From positions 1 to 25,699 of the forward strand of contig USMU01000018.1 of the NCBI GenBank assembly GCA_900555925.1: 25,699 nt of DNA, in the 5' to 3' direction. Positions 15,138 through 22,582 of this stretch are shown here, piece after piece; the stretch's first letter is position 1; each line of letters begins with the position of its first letter. Source of the DNA: an uncultured Clostridium sp. (GTDB lineage Bacteria > Bacillota > Clostridia > Christensenellales > Borkfalkiaceae). A program made the translations under genes and the position numbers. Below the pieces are notes generated by a model. The model was not told the origin of the DNA. It saw only the letters and a list, made by a program, of their open reading frames with translations, and ran no database searches.

Positions 15138-17005
15138 CAGAGACAGAAAAAGAAGAGCGGCGGCGGGAAAAAATTGCCGCGGAGGTCACGGAGGATTTTG
15201 AAAGGAGACGGGAGGCAAGGCGGGGCGTCGAGAGCGGCTGGCTGCTGAATATGAATTTTTTCAGCGGAAACCAATATTGCGACATTTCGTCCGCGGGCGG
15301 AATCGTCGAGGAGGACAAGCGTTTTTACTGGCAGTCGCGGAGGGTGTTCAACCATATCGCGCCCACGATCGATTCGAGAATCGCCAAATTGACGAATATG
15401 CGGCCGCGGCTCCGCGTGAAGCCTTTCTCCGACGAGGAAGCGGACGTCAATGCCGCGAAACTCTCCACGGGGATTCTCGATTACGTACGGGAGAGAATCC
15501 GACTCGACGAGACCGAGGCAAAAGCGCTTTTATGGTCCGAAACGTGCGGATGCGCCTTTTACAAAATCACCTGGGATCGGGACGGCGGCAGGCAGGTGGC
15601 CGTCGACGGCGGATTGCCCGTATACGAAGGGGAAGTCTCCGTCACCGCCGTACCGCCCTTTGAAATCTTTCCCGACCGCATGGGCGCGGAAAATATCGAG
15701 GAGCTGCAAAGCCTCATTCACGCCCAAGCCGTTCCCGTCGCTTACATCGAAGAAAAATTCGGCGTCGTTTTGAAGGGACGAAAAATTACCGAGCTCGCTT
15801 TGACAGGGTACAGCGAACCTTCCAACGGAAAAAATCCCGCTTTGCAGACAGGGGGAAGTCATCCGCCCGAACAGGAGGGGGATTCGGAAATTCTCATCGA
15901 AAGATATTCCCGCCCCTCCGCCAAGGAACCTGACGGAAGGTTGGAAATCGTCGCGGGCGGAAAGCTCCTGTATCTCGGCCCCCTTCCCTATCTGAACGGG
16001 GAACGCGGAGAAAGGCGCTTCCCCTTCGTAAAACAGGACTGTTTAAGATTACCCGGCGCGTTCTTCTCGGGCAGTATCGTGGACAGGCTCATCCCCATAC
16101 AGCGCGCTTACAACGCCGTCAGAAACAGAAAACACGAATTCCTTAACCGTATCTCTATGGGCGTTCTGACCGTCGAAGACGGTTCCGTGGACGCAGACGA
16201 ACTCGCGGAAGAGGGGCTTTCGCCGGGAAAGGTGCTCATTTACAGGCAGGGCGGAAAACCACCCGAAATGCTCGACTGCGGCAGCGTGCCCGCAGAATTC
16301 GCCGCCGAGGAGGAATGGCTCGAAAGAGAATTCGTCGTCGTGAGCGGAATCAGCGATCTGTCGCAAAATTCCACCCCGTCCAGAGTCACCAGCGCTTCGG
16401 GATTGCAACTGCTGCTTTCCCAAGACGAACTGAGGCTTGCCGCCACCGCCGAAAACGTCTCCGACGCGCTGAGGGAAACGGGAAGGCAGATTCTGAGACT
16501 TTACAGACAATTCGCGGGGAGCGCAAGGCTGCTCACCCTCACGGGCAAGAACAAAAAGACACAGGTCTATTACTTCAACGCCGCCGATCTCGCCGCAAAC
16601 GACATCCTCTTCGAGAGCGAGGAAAAAGATACTCCCCTCGAACGGAGGGAAACGCTCATGAAGCTCTTGGAAGCAGGGATTCTGACCGGAAAGGACGGCA
16701 CGCTCTCCGAAGAAAACCGAACGCGAATCCTCGAAGAATTCGGATTTGAAAACTACGAAAATTCACAGGATCTTTCCGCCCTGCACAGAACCAAGGCGGG
16801 AGAAGAAAATCTACAGTTGAAGTCGGAGGACGTCTCCCCCGACGTCTACGACGATCACGCTCTGCACGTCGCGGAGCACGTGCGCTTCCTCTTATCGGAG
16901 GAATTCAAAAAAATCGAGTCGGGGGAACTCAAACAAAGATACGTCTCCCACATCGCCGAGCACAAAAAAATGCTGCGGGAACAAGAGGCGGAAAAAAATC
17001 AATGA
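15134..17005 (+). CDS. Phage portal protein, P22-like
   Basis: A 623-residue protein directly after the terminase genes. It starts with a charged helix; then SGWLLNMNFFSGNQYCDISS and FNHIAPTIDSRIAKLTNMRP, the pattern typical of podovirus-type portals. VPPFEIFPDRMGAENIEELQ and SIVDRLIPIQRAYNAVRNRK lie in the central wing/stem region. The C-terminal third is helical and charged, as in portal crowns. Twelve copies would form the DNA channel at one capsid vertex and the docking site for TerL. It overlaps the preceding gene by four bases. The frame is intact and the length suits the family. The P22-like label rests on pattern and gene order. Confidence 0.88.
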   Translation: MTETEKEERRREKIAAEVTEDFERRREARRGVESGWLLNMNFFSGNQYCDISSAGGIVEEDKRFYWQSRRVFNHIAPTIDSRIAKLTNMRPRLRVKPFSDEEADVNAAKLSTGILDYVRERIRLDETEAKALLWSETCGCAFYKITWDRDGGRQVAVDGGLPVYEGEVSVTAVPPFEIFPDRMGAENIEELQSLIHAQAVPVAYIEEKFGVVLKGRKITELALTGYSEPSNGKNPALQTGGSHPPEQEGDSEILIERYSRPSAKEPDGRLEIVAGGKLLYLGPLPYLNGERGERRFPFVKQDCLRLPGAFFSGSIVDRLIPIQRAYNAVRNRKHEFLNRISMGVLTVEDGSVDADELAEEGLSPGKVLIYRQGGKPPEMLDCGSVPAEFAAEEEWLEREFVVVSGISDLSQNSTPSRVTSASGLQLLLSQDELRLAATAENVSDALRETGRQILRLYRQFAGSARLLTLTGKNKKTQVYYFNAADLAANDILFESEEKDTPLERRETLMKLLEAGILTGKDGTLSEENRTRILEEFGFENYENSQDLSALHRTKAGEENLQLKSEDVSPDVYDDHALHVAEHVRFLLSEEFKKIESGELKQRYVSHIAEHKKMLREQEAEKNQ

Positions 17006-17025
17006 GACAAAAGGAGGAAAAAATT

Positions 17026-17595
17026 ATGGAAAAAGAGGAGAACGTTTTACAATGCGGAGAAAACAAAACGGAGCATGCCGCGGAGGCGGAACGAGAAAAA
17101 GAAAAGGGAAAGGGCTCGGCGGTTTTGGGAAAATTCCGCGACGTGGACGCCCTCAAAGAGGCTTACAGCGCTTTGGAGGCGGAATTTACCCGTCGCAGTC
17201 AACGCCTCAAAGAACTGGAAAAACGAGCGGATAATTCCCTGAAAACCGACGGCGCTCCTTCGAAGGCGGAAAAGCCCGAAGAGGAGGCGAACCTCGACGC
17301 GGAACCCGCTCCCGCCCAAAGCCTGTCCGAAGCCGATACCGCGCAGAGGACGACGGCTCAAAAATTCGATACGGCGAAGGAAAAGACCGAAAACGAGCTC
17401 TATGAGGCCGCCAGAAATTCCGAAGCGGTCAGATTGAGAATCATCGGGGATTACCTCTCGTCTTTGAGGGGCGCCGACGCGCCTTTGATGCGCGGGGGAA
17501 CGGGTACGCTTGCTCCTTCTCCCGTCAGAGCCAAATCCATTTCCGAAGCGGGTACCATGGCTCTGAACTATTTCAAAAAAGACCATCAAGCGTAA
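17026..17595 (+). CDS. Capsid scaffold-like protein
   Basis: A 189-residue, highly charged, mostly helical protein between portal and major capsid protein, the usual scaffold place. ATG at 17026 has AAGGAGG eight bases upstream; an ATG at 17002 overlapping the portal stop is weaker. Residues ~45-70 (DALKEAYSALEAEFTRRSQR) look like coiled coil, and the C-terminal end (LRIIGDYLSSL, SEAGTMALNYFKK) is the part that in such scaffolds contacts coat protein. I see no protease motif. Function is assigned mainly from position and composition. Confidence 0.72.
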   Translation: MEKEENVLQCGENKTEHAAEAEREKEKGKGSAVLGKFRDVDALKEAYSALEAEFTRRSQRLKELEKRADNSLKTDGAPSKAEKPEEEANLDAEPAPAQSLSEADTAQRTTAQKFDTAKEKTENELYEAARNSEAVRLRIIGDYLSSLRGADAPLMRGGTGTLAPSPVRAKSISEAGTMALNYFKKDHQA

Positions 17596-17622
17596 ACTAT
17601 TTTCAAAAAGGAGAATTTCATT

Positions 17623-18798
17623 ATGGTTACAATGCAAACTGCGGACAACGCACTGAAATCTTTTTATCTCGACGCCGTGACGGAGGCGCTCAACATGAAC
17701 GTCAATCCGCTCCTCGCACAGATTAAACGCTCTACCGCCGACGTCTGGGGAAAAGACGTCAGAAAATTGGTGCGATACGGCATCAACGGCGGCATCGGCG
17801 CCGGCACCGAAACCGGTAATCTGCCCGAGGCCTCCGGTAATAATTACGTTCAGTTCGTCTCTTCCCTTAAAAATCTCTACGGAACGATAGAAATTTCCGA
17901 TAAGGCGATCCGCGCTTCCGCCAACAACGAGGGCGCTTTCGTCAATCTGCTCAACGACGAAATGCAGTCCCTCATCAGAAGCTCGTCCTTCAATTTCGGC
18001 AGAATGCTCTACGGGGACGGTTCCGGATCGCTGTGTACCATCGAAACGGTAGGTTCCGATAATCTCGTTACCGCGGACAGCGTCAGGGCTCTGGCCGAGG
18101 GTATGGTCGTCGATTTTTGCTCCTCCACGGGCGCAATTATCGCTTCCGCCAGAGGCAGGAAAATTCTGAAAATCGACAGGGAAAATAAGACGTTCTCCGT
18201 CGACGGGGCGGCGATTTCCGCGGAGACCGTTCCCGCAGGATCCAAAGTCGCTCTGCAAAATTCCTACGGCTATGAAATTACCGGCCTCGGCGCGCTGTTC
18301 TCCGATTCGGGAACTCTGTACGGCGTAGACAGGGAGGAACACCCTTGGCTCAAACCTTACATCAAAGAAGAGGTCGGCACCATCAGCGAAAATATCGTAC
18401 AGACCGCCATCGATACCATTGAGGAAAATTCCGGCGGAAAAGTCAATTTTATCGTCTGCTCCTGGGGCGTGAAGAGGGCCTTGGCCGAATTCTATACCCA
18501 ATACAGGACGTTCATGCCGACCGAAGAAATCCTCGGCGGTTACAAGGCTTTGATTTTTAACGGGATTCCCGTGGTCGCCGATCGGTTCTGCCCCGAGGGA
18601 ACAATGTATCTGCTCAATACCGAAGATTTCTGTCTGCATCAGCTTTGCGACTGGCAGTGGCTGGAAAGCGAGGACGGGAAAATCCTCAAACAGACCGCCG
18701 GAAAGCCCGTATATACCGCAACTTTGGTGAAATATGCCGAACTCATCTGCAATCGGCCCTTCGGACAGGGAATGCTGTCGGGAATAGAAGAATATTGA
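17623..18798 (+). CDS. Phage major capsid protein, HK97 fold
   Basis: A 391-residue coat protein with a strong AAAGGAG site upstream. Early residues NALKSFYLDAVTEALNMNVN and LYGTIEISDKAIRAS correspond to the N-arm and spine helix region; VNFIVCSWGVKRALAEFY, NGIPVVADRFCPEGTMYLL and LVKYAELICNRPFGQGMLSG are typical of the A- and P-domains of HK97-fold coats in Clostridia phages. It should form the icosahedral shell around packaged DNA. The coding frame is undamaged. It is followed by a GAAA-capped hairpin that may set its expression above that of later genes. Confidence 0.9.
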   Translation: MVTMQTADNALKSFYLDAVTEALNMNVNPLLAQIKRSTADVWGKDVRKLVRYGINGGIGAGTETGNLPEASGNNYVQFVSSLKNLYGTIEISDKAIRASANNEGAFVNLLNDEMQSLIRSSSFNFGRMLYGDGSGSLCTIETVGSDNLVTADSVRALAEGMVVDFCSSTGAIIASARGRKILKIDRENKTFSVDGAAISAETVPAGSKVALQNSYGYEITGLGALFSDSGTLYGVDREEHPWLKPYIKEEVGTISENIVQTAIDTIEENSGGKVNFIVCSWGVKRALAEFYTQYRTFMPTEEILGGYKALIFNGIPVVADRFCPEGTMYLLNTEDFCLHQLCDWQWLESEDGKILKQTAGKPVYTATLVKYAELICNRPFGQGMLSGIEEY

Positions 18799-18820
18799 CC
18801 GAAACCATCATCCGCGCCGT

Positions 18821-18842
18821 GGGAGGGGCGAAAGCCCTTCCC
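18821..18842 (+). promoter_or_regulatory. GAAA-tetraloop hairpin after the capsid gene
   Basis: GGGAGGGGC pairs with GCCCTTCCC over nine base pairs (one G-U) around a GAAA tetraloop. No U-tract follows. It may protect the capsid mRNA 3' side or partly separate coat from head-completion expression. Confidence 0.5.
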
Positions 18843-18877
18843 CTGCCCGGACGGAACATAAAGGAGGTAAAAAATAT

Positions 18878-19429
18878 ATGACGGTGAAAGAAGCCGTGAT
18901 TCTCGCCGCCGAGGAGCTCGGCGTCGGGGATAAGGTCAAAAATTATTACGAAAACGGGGGGGAGGAGGGAAAGAGAGAGACGGAAACGCTCGTAAGGTGT
19001 TTTAATATCGTGGAAAACGAAATCGCGCTCGACTATCTGCCCCTCTGTTGCGAGGACGAAGCGGAGTCGGACACGGGAACGATAGAATATTCGCTCCTGA
19101 CGATGCCCTGCGTGAGAATTATCCGCGTTACGGACGAATACGGAAATTCCGTCCCGTTCAAGCTGTTCCCTCAATATCTGAGAACACAGCCGGGGCGCGT
19201 AAACGTCTCTTACACTTATACCCCTCGGGAAAAAAACGCGGAAGAAGAATCCGATTTCGTCCTGTCCGTCTCTCCCAGATTGTTCGCTTACGGCATCGCG
19301 TCGGAATATTCCCTCGCGGCGGGGCTGTTTGAGGAAGCGGCGGTCTGGGATAAGAAATACAAGGACGCTCTGGCGGCGGCGTATCGCTCCAAACCATCGA
19401 GAATCATACGTTCCAGAAGGTGGGCATGA
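18878..19429 (+). CDS. Head-tail adaptor, gp4-like
   Basis: A 183-residue protein with an AAGGAGGT site. An N-terminal helical part (TVKEAVILAAEELGVGDKV, ETETLVRCFNIVENEIALDY) is followed by a beta segment (VRIIRVTDEYGNSVPFKL, YLRTQPGRVNVSYTYTPRE) and C-terminal helices (YGIASEYSLAAGLFEEAAVW). This helix-beta-helix pattern, and the place right after the coat gene, fit the adaptor ring that binds below the portal, as P22 gp4 does. Its stop overlaps the next gene's ATG in ATGA, indicating coupled translation. Confidence 0.68.
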   Translation: MTVKEAVILAAEELGVGDKVKNYYENGGEEGKRETETLVRCFNIVENEIALDYLPLCCEDEAESDTGTIEYSLLTMPCVRIIRVTDEYGNSVPFKLFPQYLRTQPGRVNVSYTYTPREKNAEEESDFVLSVSPRLFAYGIASEYSLAAGLFEEAAVWDKKYKDALAAAYRSKPSRIIRSRRWA

Positions 19430-20808
19430 TGGGAAGATTTTATCGGAAAACATTTCCCGAGGCAAGGGCGGACGAAAGGAAAATCCGATTCGACGGCTTT
19501 GCGCTCGGAACGGAAAACAAGGCGGGCATATTCTCTTTTTCCGACGTGCGGAATTGTCTGTTTCGGGACGGGAAAATGGAGACGGGGTTCGGATTTTCGC
19601 CCTATTATACGGCGGAGGGGAAAATTCCTTCCGTAAACGATCCCGAAGATCCGCCCGCGGCGTTTGCTTTGCTGCCCTATACGGACGCGGGAGAACGAAA
19701 GACGGCTTTAATGTACGTTTCCGAAACGGGCGTTTCTTATATCTGGAACGAAGAGTACGGCACGTTCGATTTTACCTTGAAAACATTTGACGACGTTCCC
19801 GCCATTCTCCCCGTATACGACGAAAACGGGAAGGCGGCACTCGCTTTTTGCGGCAAAGACGGCGTATGGCTGTACGACAGGGAAAGGGAGTTTTCGCAAG
19901 TATATGCCGAAAGCGCCGCAAACGCCGCCTGCGTATTTCACGAGAGACTGTTTTTTATCGAAAAGCCCTTTACGGTACGCTATTGTGCGCCCTTAGATTC
20001 AAACGACCGGGAAGAAAATGCGGACGACGCGGGATATATCGAGTTTCCGTCCGAGGAGGGCGAGCTTATAGGACTGAAAGTATTGAATGAAACCGTCTAT
20101 CTCTTTCGGGAAAGGGGAATCATAAAACTCGATGCGAAAGGTGCGGCCAGAGATTTTTCGGCGGAGCTGCTCCCTTACGGCGGAGAACGGATTTTCAGCG
20201 GCTCGATTGCCGCTTGCGGAGAAAGAATTTTTTTCCTCGCCGAAAGCGGCGTCTATGCTTTCGAGGAAAGAAAAATTTCCCGCGTCGACGTTCCCGTGTT
20301 TCCCGCCCGCAAGGGGCAGGTATGCGAATGCGCCGCTTGGGACGGAAAATATTTTCTAAGATATGCCGACGAAAACGGGGAATTCAAAGTACTGATTTTA
20401 GATTCCGAAACCCGGGAAGCCTGTTTTTCCGTCCCGTCGATACGGGCGCTCTCGGATACGGAAAGTCTTCTTATATGCCTTTCGGAAAATAACATCTGCT
20501 TGGCAGACAAGGACGGAGATCTGCCGTCGGGAAATCTGTATGTCGCCTGCAAAGAAAACACCGATTTCGGGATTTCGGGACGGAAATTGTGGAAAACTTT
20601 GACTCTGGACGGTGAGGGCACCTGTCGCATAGAGATCGGAAACGAATATGAGAAACGTTCCTTTGACGGAAAATTCAAGGACGGGAAACTTTCCGTAAAG
20701 CCGCTTCTGAAAGGAGAACGCTTTTCACTGCGGCTCTATCCGCAAAAAGCAACTCGTTTCAGCGGCGCGGAAATCGTTCTCGACGTCTTTGAATCGGCGG
20801 GAGGATAA
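19426..20808 (+). CDS. Head-closure protein, gp10-like
   Basis: A 460-residue protein, close in length to P22 gp10 (packaged-DNA stabilisation protein). It is rich in short beta strands with repeated motifs such as FHERLFFIEKPFTVRYCAPL, ERIFFLAESGVYAFEERKIS and WDGKYFLRYADENGEFKVLI, and a C-terminal beta domain (LKGERFSLRLYPQKATRFSG). It would sit on the adaptor and seal the filled head. ATG at 19426 overlaps the previous stop by four bases; a GTG two codons upstream is possible. Assignment rests on length, fold pattern and gene order. Confidence 0.6.
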   Translation: MMGRFYRKTFPEARADERKIRFDGFALGTENKAGIFSFSDVRNCLFRDGKMETGFGFSPYYTAEGKIPSVNDPEDPPAAFALLPYTDAGERKTALMYVSETGVSYIWNEEYGTFDFTLKTFDDVPAILPVYDENGKAALAFCGKDGVWLYDREREFSQVYAESAANAACVFHERLFFIEKPFTVRYCAPLDSNDREENADDAGYIEFPSEEGELIGLKVLNETVYLFRERGIIKLDAKGAARDFSAELLPYGGERIFSGSIAACGERIFFLAESGVYAFEERKISRVDVPVFPARKGQVCECAAWDGKYFLRYADENGEFKVLILDSETREACFSVPSIRALSDTESLLICLSENNICLADKDGDLPSGNLYVACKENTDFGISGRKLWKTLTLDGEGTCRIEIGNEYEKRSFDGKFKDGKLSVKPLLKGERFSLRLYPQKATRFSGAEIVLDVFESAGG

Positions 20809-20814
20809 AAATAT

Positions 20815-21300
20815 ATGATGGAAATAGATATTATTTCGTTTACGGACGAACAGTTTGCCGCTCTTACGGAGGAACAACTGCTCGAAGTGGAAAACGTCCA
20901 GATGAAGAAAAATCGGTTGACGGAAGATCTGGAAGAAGAAAAACGAAAAGAAAAATTTCGCCTTCTGAAAGCCGGAGTATTCCGCTCCGGAATTTGGACG
21001 GGAATCTGCGATTCGTTGGACGCGAGCTACGAACGGGAGGTAGAGTGGCTGAGGGACGGGCTCTTGTTTTATCTGCGCTTCGCTTCAAAACCGCCCGAAG
21101 AAACCTCCGCGCCCTATGAAGTCGATTATTCCCTGTCTTATGAAAAGAGATTGGAAATCGTAAGAGAATATTACGATTCTACCTATTCCGACCCCGAAGA
21201 AAAATTTCCCGCTTTCAAACAGGATAAAGTCGCTTTGAATTATCTGGGTGAGTTATATGCGCCTCTGTACGAGCTGTATGCGGCGCAGGCCGGGCAATAA
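20815..21300 (+). CDS. Phage-module protein of unknown function
   Basis: A 161-residue acidic protein with GGGAGGA before the ATG at 20815. Its N-terminal half is a predicted long helix (DEQFAALTEEQLLEVENVQM, then LEEEKRKEKFRLL). The middle has YEREVEWLRDGLLFYLRFAS and the end is helical and tyrosine-rich (YLGELYAPLYELYAAQAGQ). I do not recognise a named family. It directly follows the gp10-like gene, the place of the tail needle in P22, but it lacks the needle's long trimeric coiled coil. It is the last gene of the module. Confidence 0.7.
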   Translation: MMEIDIISFTDEQFAALTEEQLLEVENVQMKKNRLTEDLEEEKRKEKFRLLKAGVFRSGIWTGICDSLDASYEREVEWLRDGLLFYLRFASKPPEETSAPYEVDYSLSYEKRLEIVREYYDSTYSDPEEKFPAFKQDKVALNYLGELYAPLYELYAAQAGQ

Positions 21301-21640
21301 GACAAAAGAAAACAAATAAACCTTGCGGAAACGGAAAAGTAAGGCGGCGGAGTATGAGAAAGAACAGCAGGAAAAGAGCGGGAGAGTGGAAGAGAGAAGA
21401 ACAAAGGGGTAGGAAAAGGGGCGGGAGAGCGGAAGAGAGAAGAATAAAGGGGGAGGGAAAAGGTCGGAAAAGAGAAATAGGCGAGAGGAAAGGGGAAGAA
21501 AGGCAAGTAAAGAGTATACTTGAGAGGAGACAGAAATAAAACGGAAGAAAAAAGGGGAGAAACGAGAAAAAGAAAAACAGTGAAAAATCGCGAAGAAGAA
21601 AAGAAAGGGACGGAAAAAGTCGGAAAGGCTTAATTCCTGC
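21301..21640 (+). other. Noncoding purine-rich tract with imperfect 42-bp repeat
   Basis: About 340 nt in which the + strand is overwhelmingly A and G. Two near-identical copies of about 42 bp start at 21370 and 21412 (GCGGGAGAGTGGAAGAGAGA against GCGGGAGAGCGGAAGAGAGA in their cores). A 61-codon frame (21354-21539, nearly all Arg, Lys, Glu, Gly) crosses it, but one base differs in length between the repeats, so they are read in different frames; protein selection is not evident. I see no other gene here. Confidence 0.6.
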
Positions 21641-21649
21641 TTTTTTCCG
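21611..21649 (+). terminator. Possible terminator at the end of the phage module
   Basis: CGGAAAAAG (21611 onward) can pair with CTTTTTTCCG (ending 21649) with one bulged T, and AGG/CCT extend the inner stem. The T-run lies inside the stem rather than after it, so strength is uncertain. It sits directly before the next promoter. Confidence 0.35.
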
Positions 21650-21658
21650 CGAAAATAC

Positions 21659-21687
21659 TTTACACGAAAGACTTTATGGTGTATAAT
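21659..21687 (+). promoter_or_regulatory. Sigma-A promoter for the membrane protein pair
   Basis: TTTACA (21659-21664) and TATAAT (21682-21687) are separated by exactly 17 bp. The start would be near 21694, with an AAGGAACGAGA stretch before the ATG at 21708. This gives the downstream genes their own transcription, apart from the phage-derived module. Confidence 0.85.
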
Positions 21688-21707
21688 AGAAAAAAAGGAA
21701 CGAGATT

Positions 21708-22532
21708 ATGAAATACACGATAGCCACTATAAAATATATTCTGAAAAATTTTCTATACATATTTCCCTTTGCACTCCTGCCGGCGCTGTTTTTGTCGTTT
21801 TCGCTCGATAAAACGGCTATTCATACCTTATTGACAAATTACTTTACCGGAAATCCTACCGCGATTTTTACGGATATTTTTCACGCGGTTTCTATCTTCA
21901 ATTTTCGATCGGTAGGCGTTTTCTTCGCAGGTCTTATCGGCGTCGTCCTCATGATCCTTTGTGCTTCTTTAATGACCGCGCTCATGGAAAAACATATGCG
22001 CATCGGAAAACGTACCTTTAACGGCGTTTTTTCAAAGCTCAACGATAACTTGATGTCTACCTGCGGTATCTGTCTTCTCTATGTGTTCATTTATGAAATT
22101 TGGGCGCTCATTATGTCTTCCTTGCTCTTCCTCGTCTCTTTGATCGGCAGCAAGGCGGCAATCTATGTGCTCTCCGTCATCGTATTTCTCGGAATGCACT
22201 TTATCCTTCTCTATATCGTCTCTATCTTCTATCTCTGGCTCCCGTGTCTGCAAATTACGGGCTTCAGAGCGTTTGAGGCACTCCGTTATTCCTATCAGCT
22301 CGTGGCGCCCGTTAAACCGAGAATTATCTTCGGACAGTTGTTCAGTATGCTCGTCGCAGAGGTGCTCCTCGGTGTCGCGGCTGTATTTATCCCCGGAAAA
22401 ATCGCCGCAATCGTCATCGCTGCCATTCTCTATGCCTTTATGACGCTTATGTTCTGCGTCCGTATGCAGGTCATCTATTTCGACCGCGCTCAGCTCGAAC
22501 GGGCGGACCTTAAAAATTATTACCATTTCTGA
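21708..22532 (+). CDS. Six-helix integral membrane protein, unknown function
   Basis: A 274-residue protein with about six hydrophobic helices (for example FLYIFPFALLPALFLSF near 16-33, VGVFFAGLIGVVLMILCASL near 69-88, IIFGQLFSMLVAEVLLGVAA near 210-230). Between helices are short basic loops (MEKHMRIGKRTFNGVFSKLN). I recognise no named transporter or enzyme motif. It is followed 50 nt later by another multi-pass protein with a similar opening (long helix, then NF/ILKNF-type segment), so the two may form a pair or a heteromer. No signal links them to the phage module except position. Confidence 0.75.
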   Translation: MKYTIATIKYILKNFLYIFPFALLPALFLSFSLDKTAIHTLLTNYFTGNPTAIFTDIFHAVSIFNFRSVGVFFAGLIGVVLMILCASLMTALMEKHMRIGKRTFNGVFSKLNDNLMSTCGICLLYVFIYEIWALIMSSLLFLVSLIGSKAAIYVLSVIVFLGMHFILLYIVSIFYLWLPCLQITGFRAFEALRYSYQLVAPVKPRIIFGQLFSMLVAEVLLGVAAVFIPGKIAAIVIAAILYAFMTLMFCVRMQVIYFDRAQLERADLKNYYHF

Positions 22533-22582
22533 TTCGGACGCCCGCCGGCCTTCAACAAAGAAATTCAAGGAGATGTTTATCC

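Noticed and set aside
14149..15318. A 389-codon minus-strand frame rich in Ser, Phe, Pro and Leu
   Set aside because: It is the antisense of the purine-rich repeat gene; its composition simply mirrors Glu/Lys codons and it has no ribosome binding site or recognisable domain.
17047..18639. A 530-codon minus-strand frame opposite scaffold and capsid genes
   Set aside because: Long open antisense frames arise from the codon bias here; the + strand genes have clear ribosome binding sites and family patterns.
21354..21539. A 61-codon Arg/Lys/Glu-rich frame
   Set aside because: The internal 42-bp repeats are read in different frames because of a one-base length difference, and composition follows the purine tract; coding is not supported.
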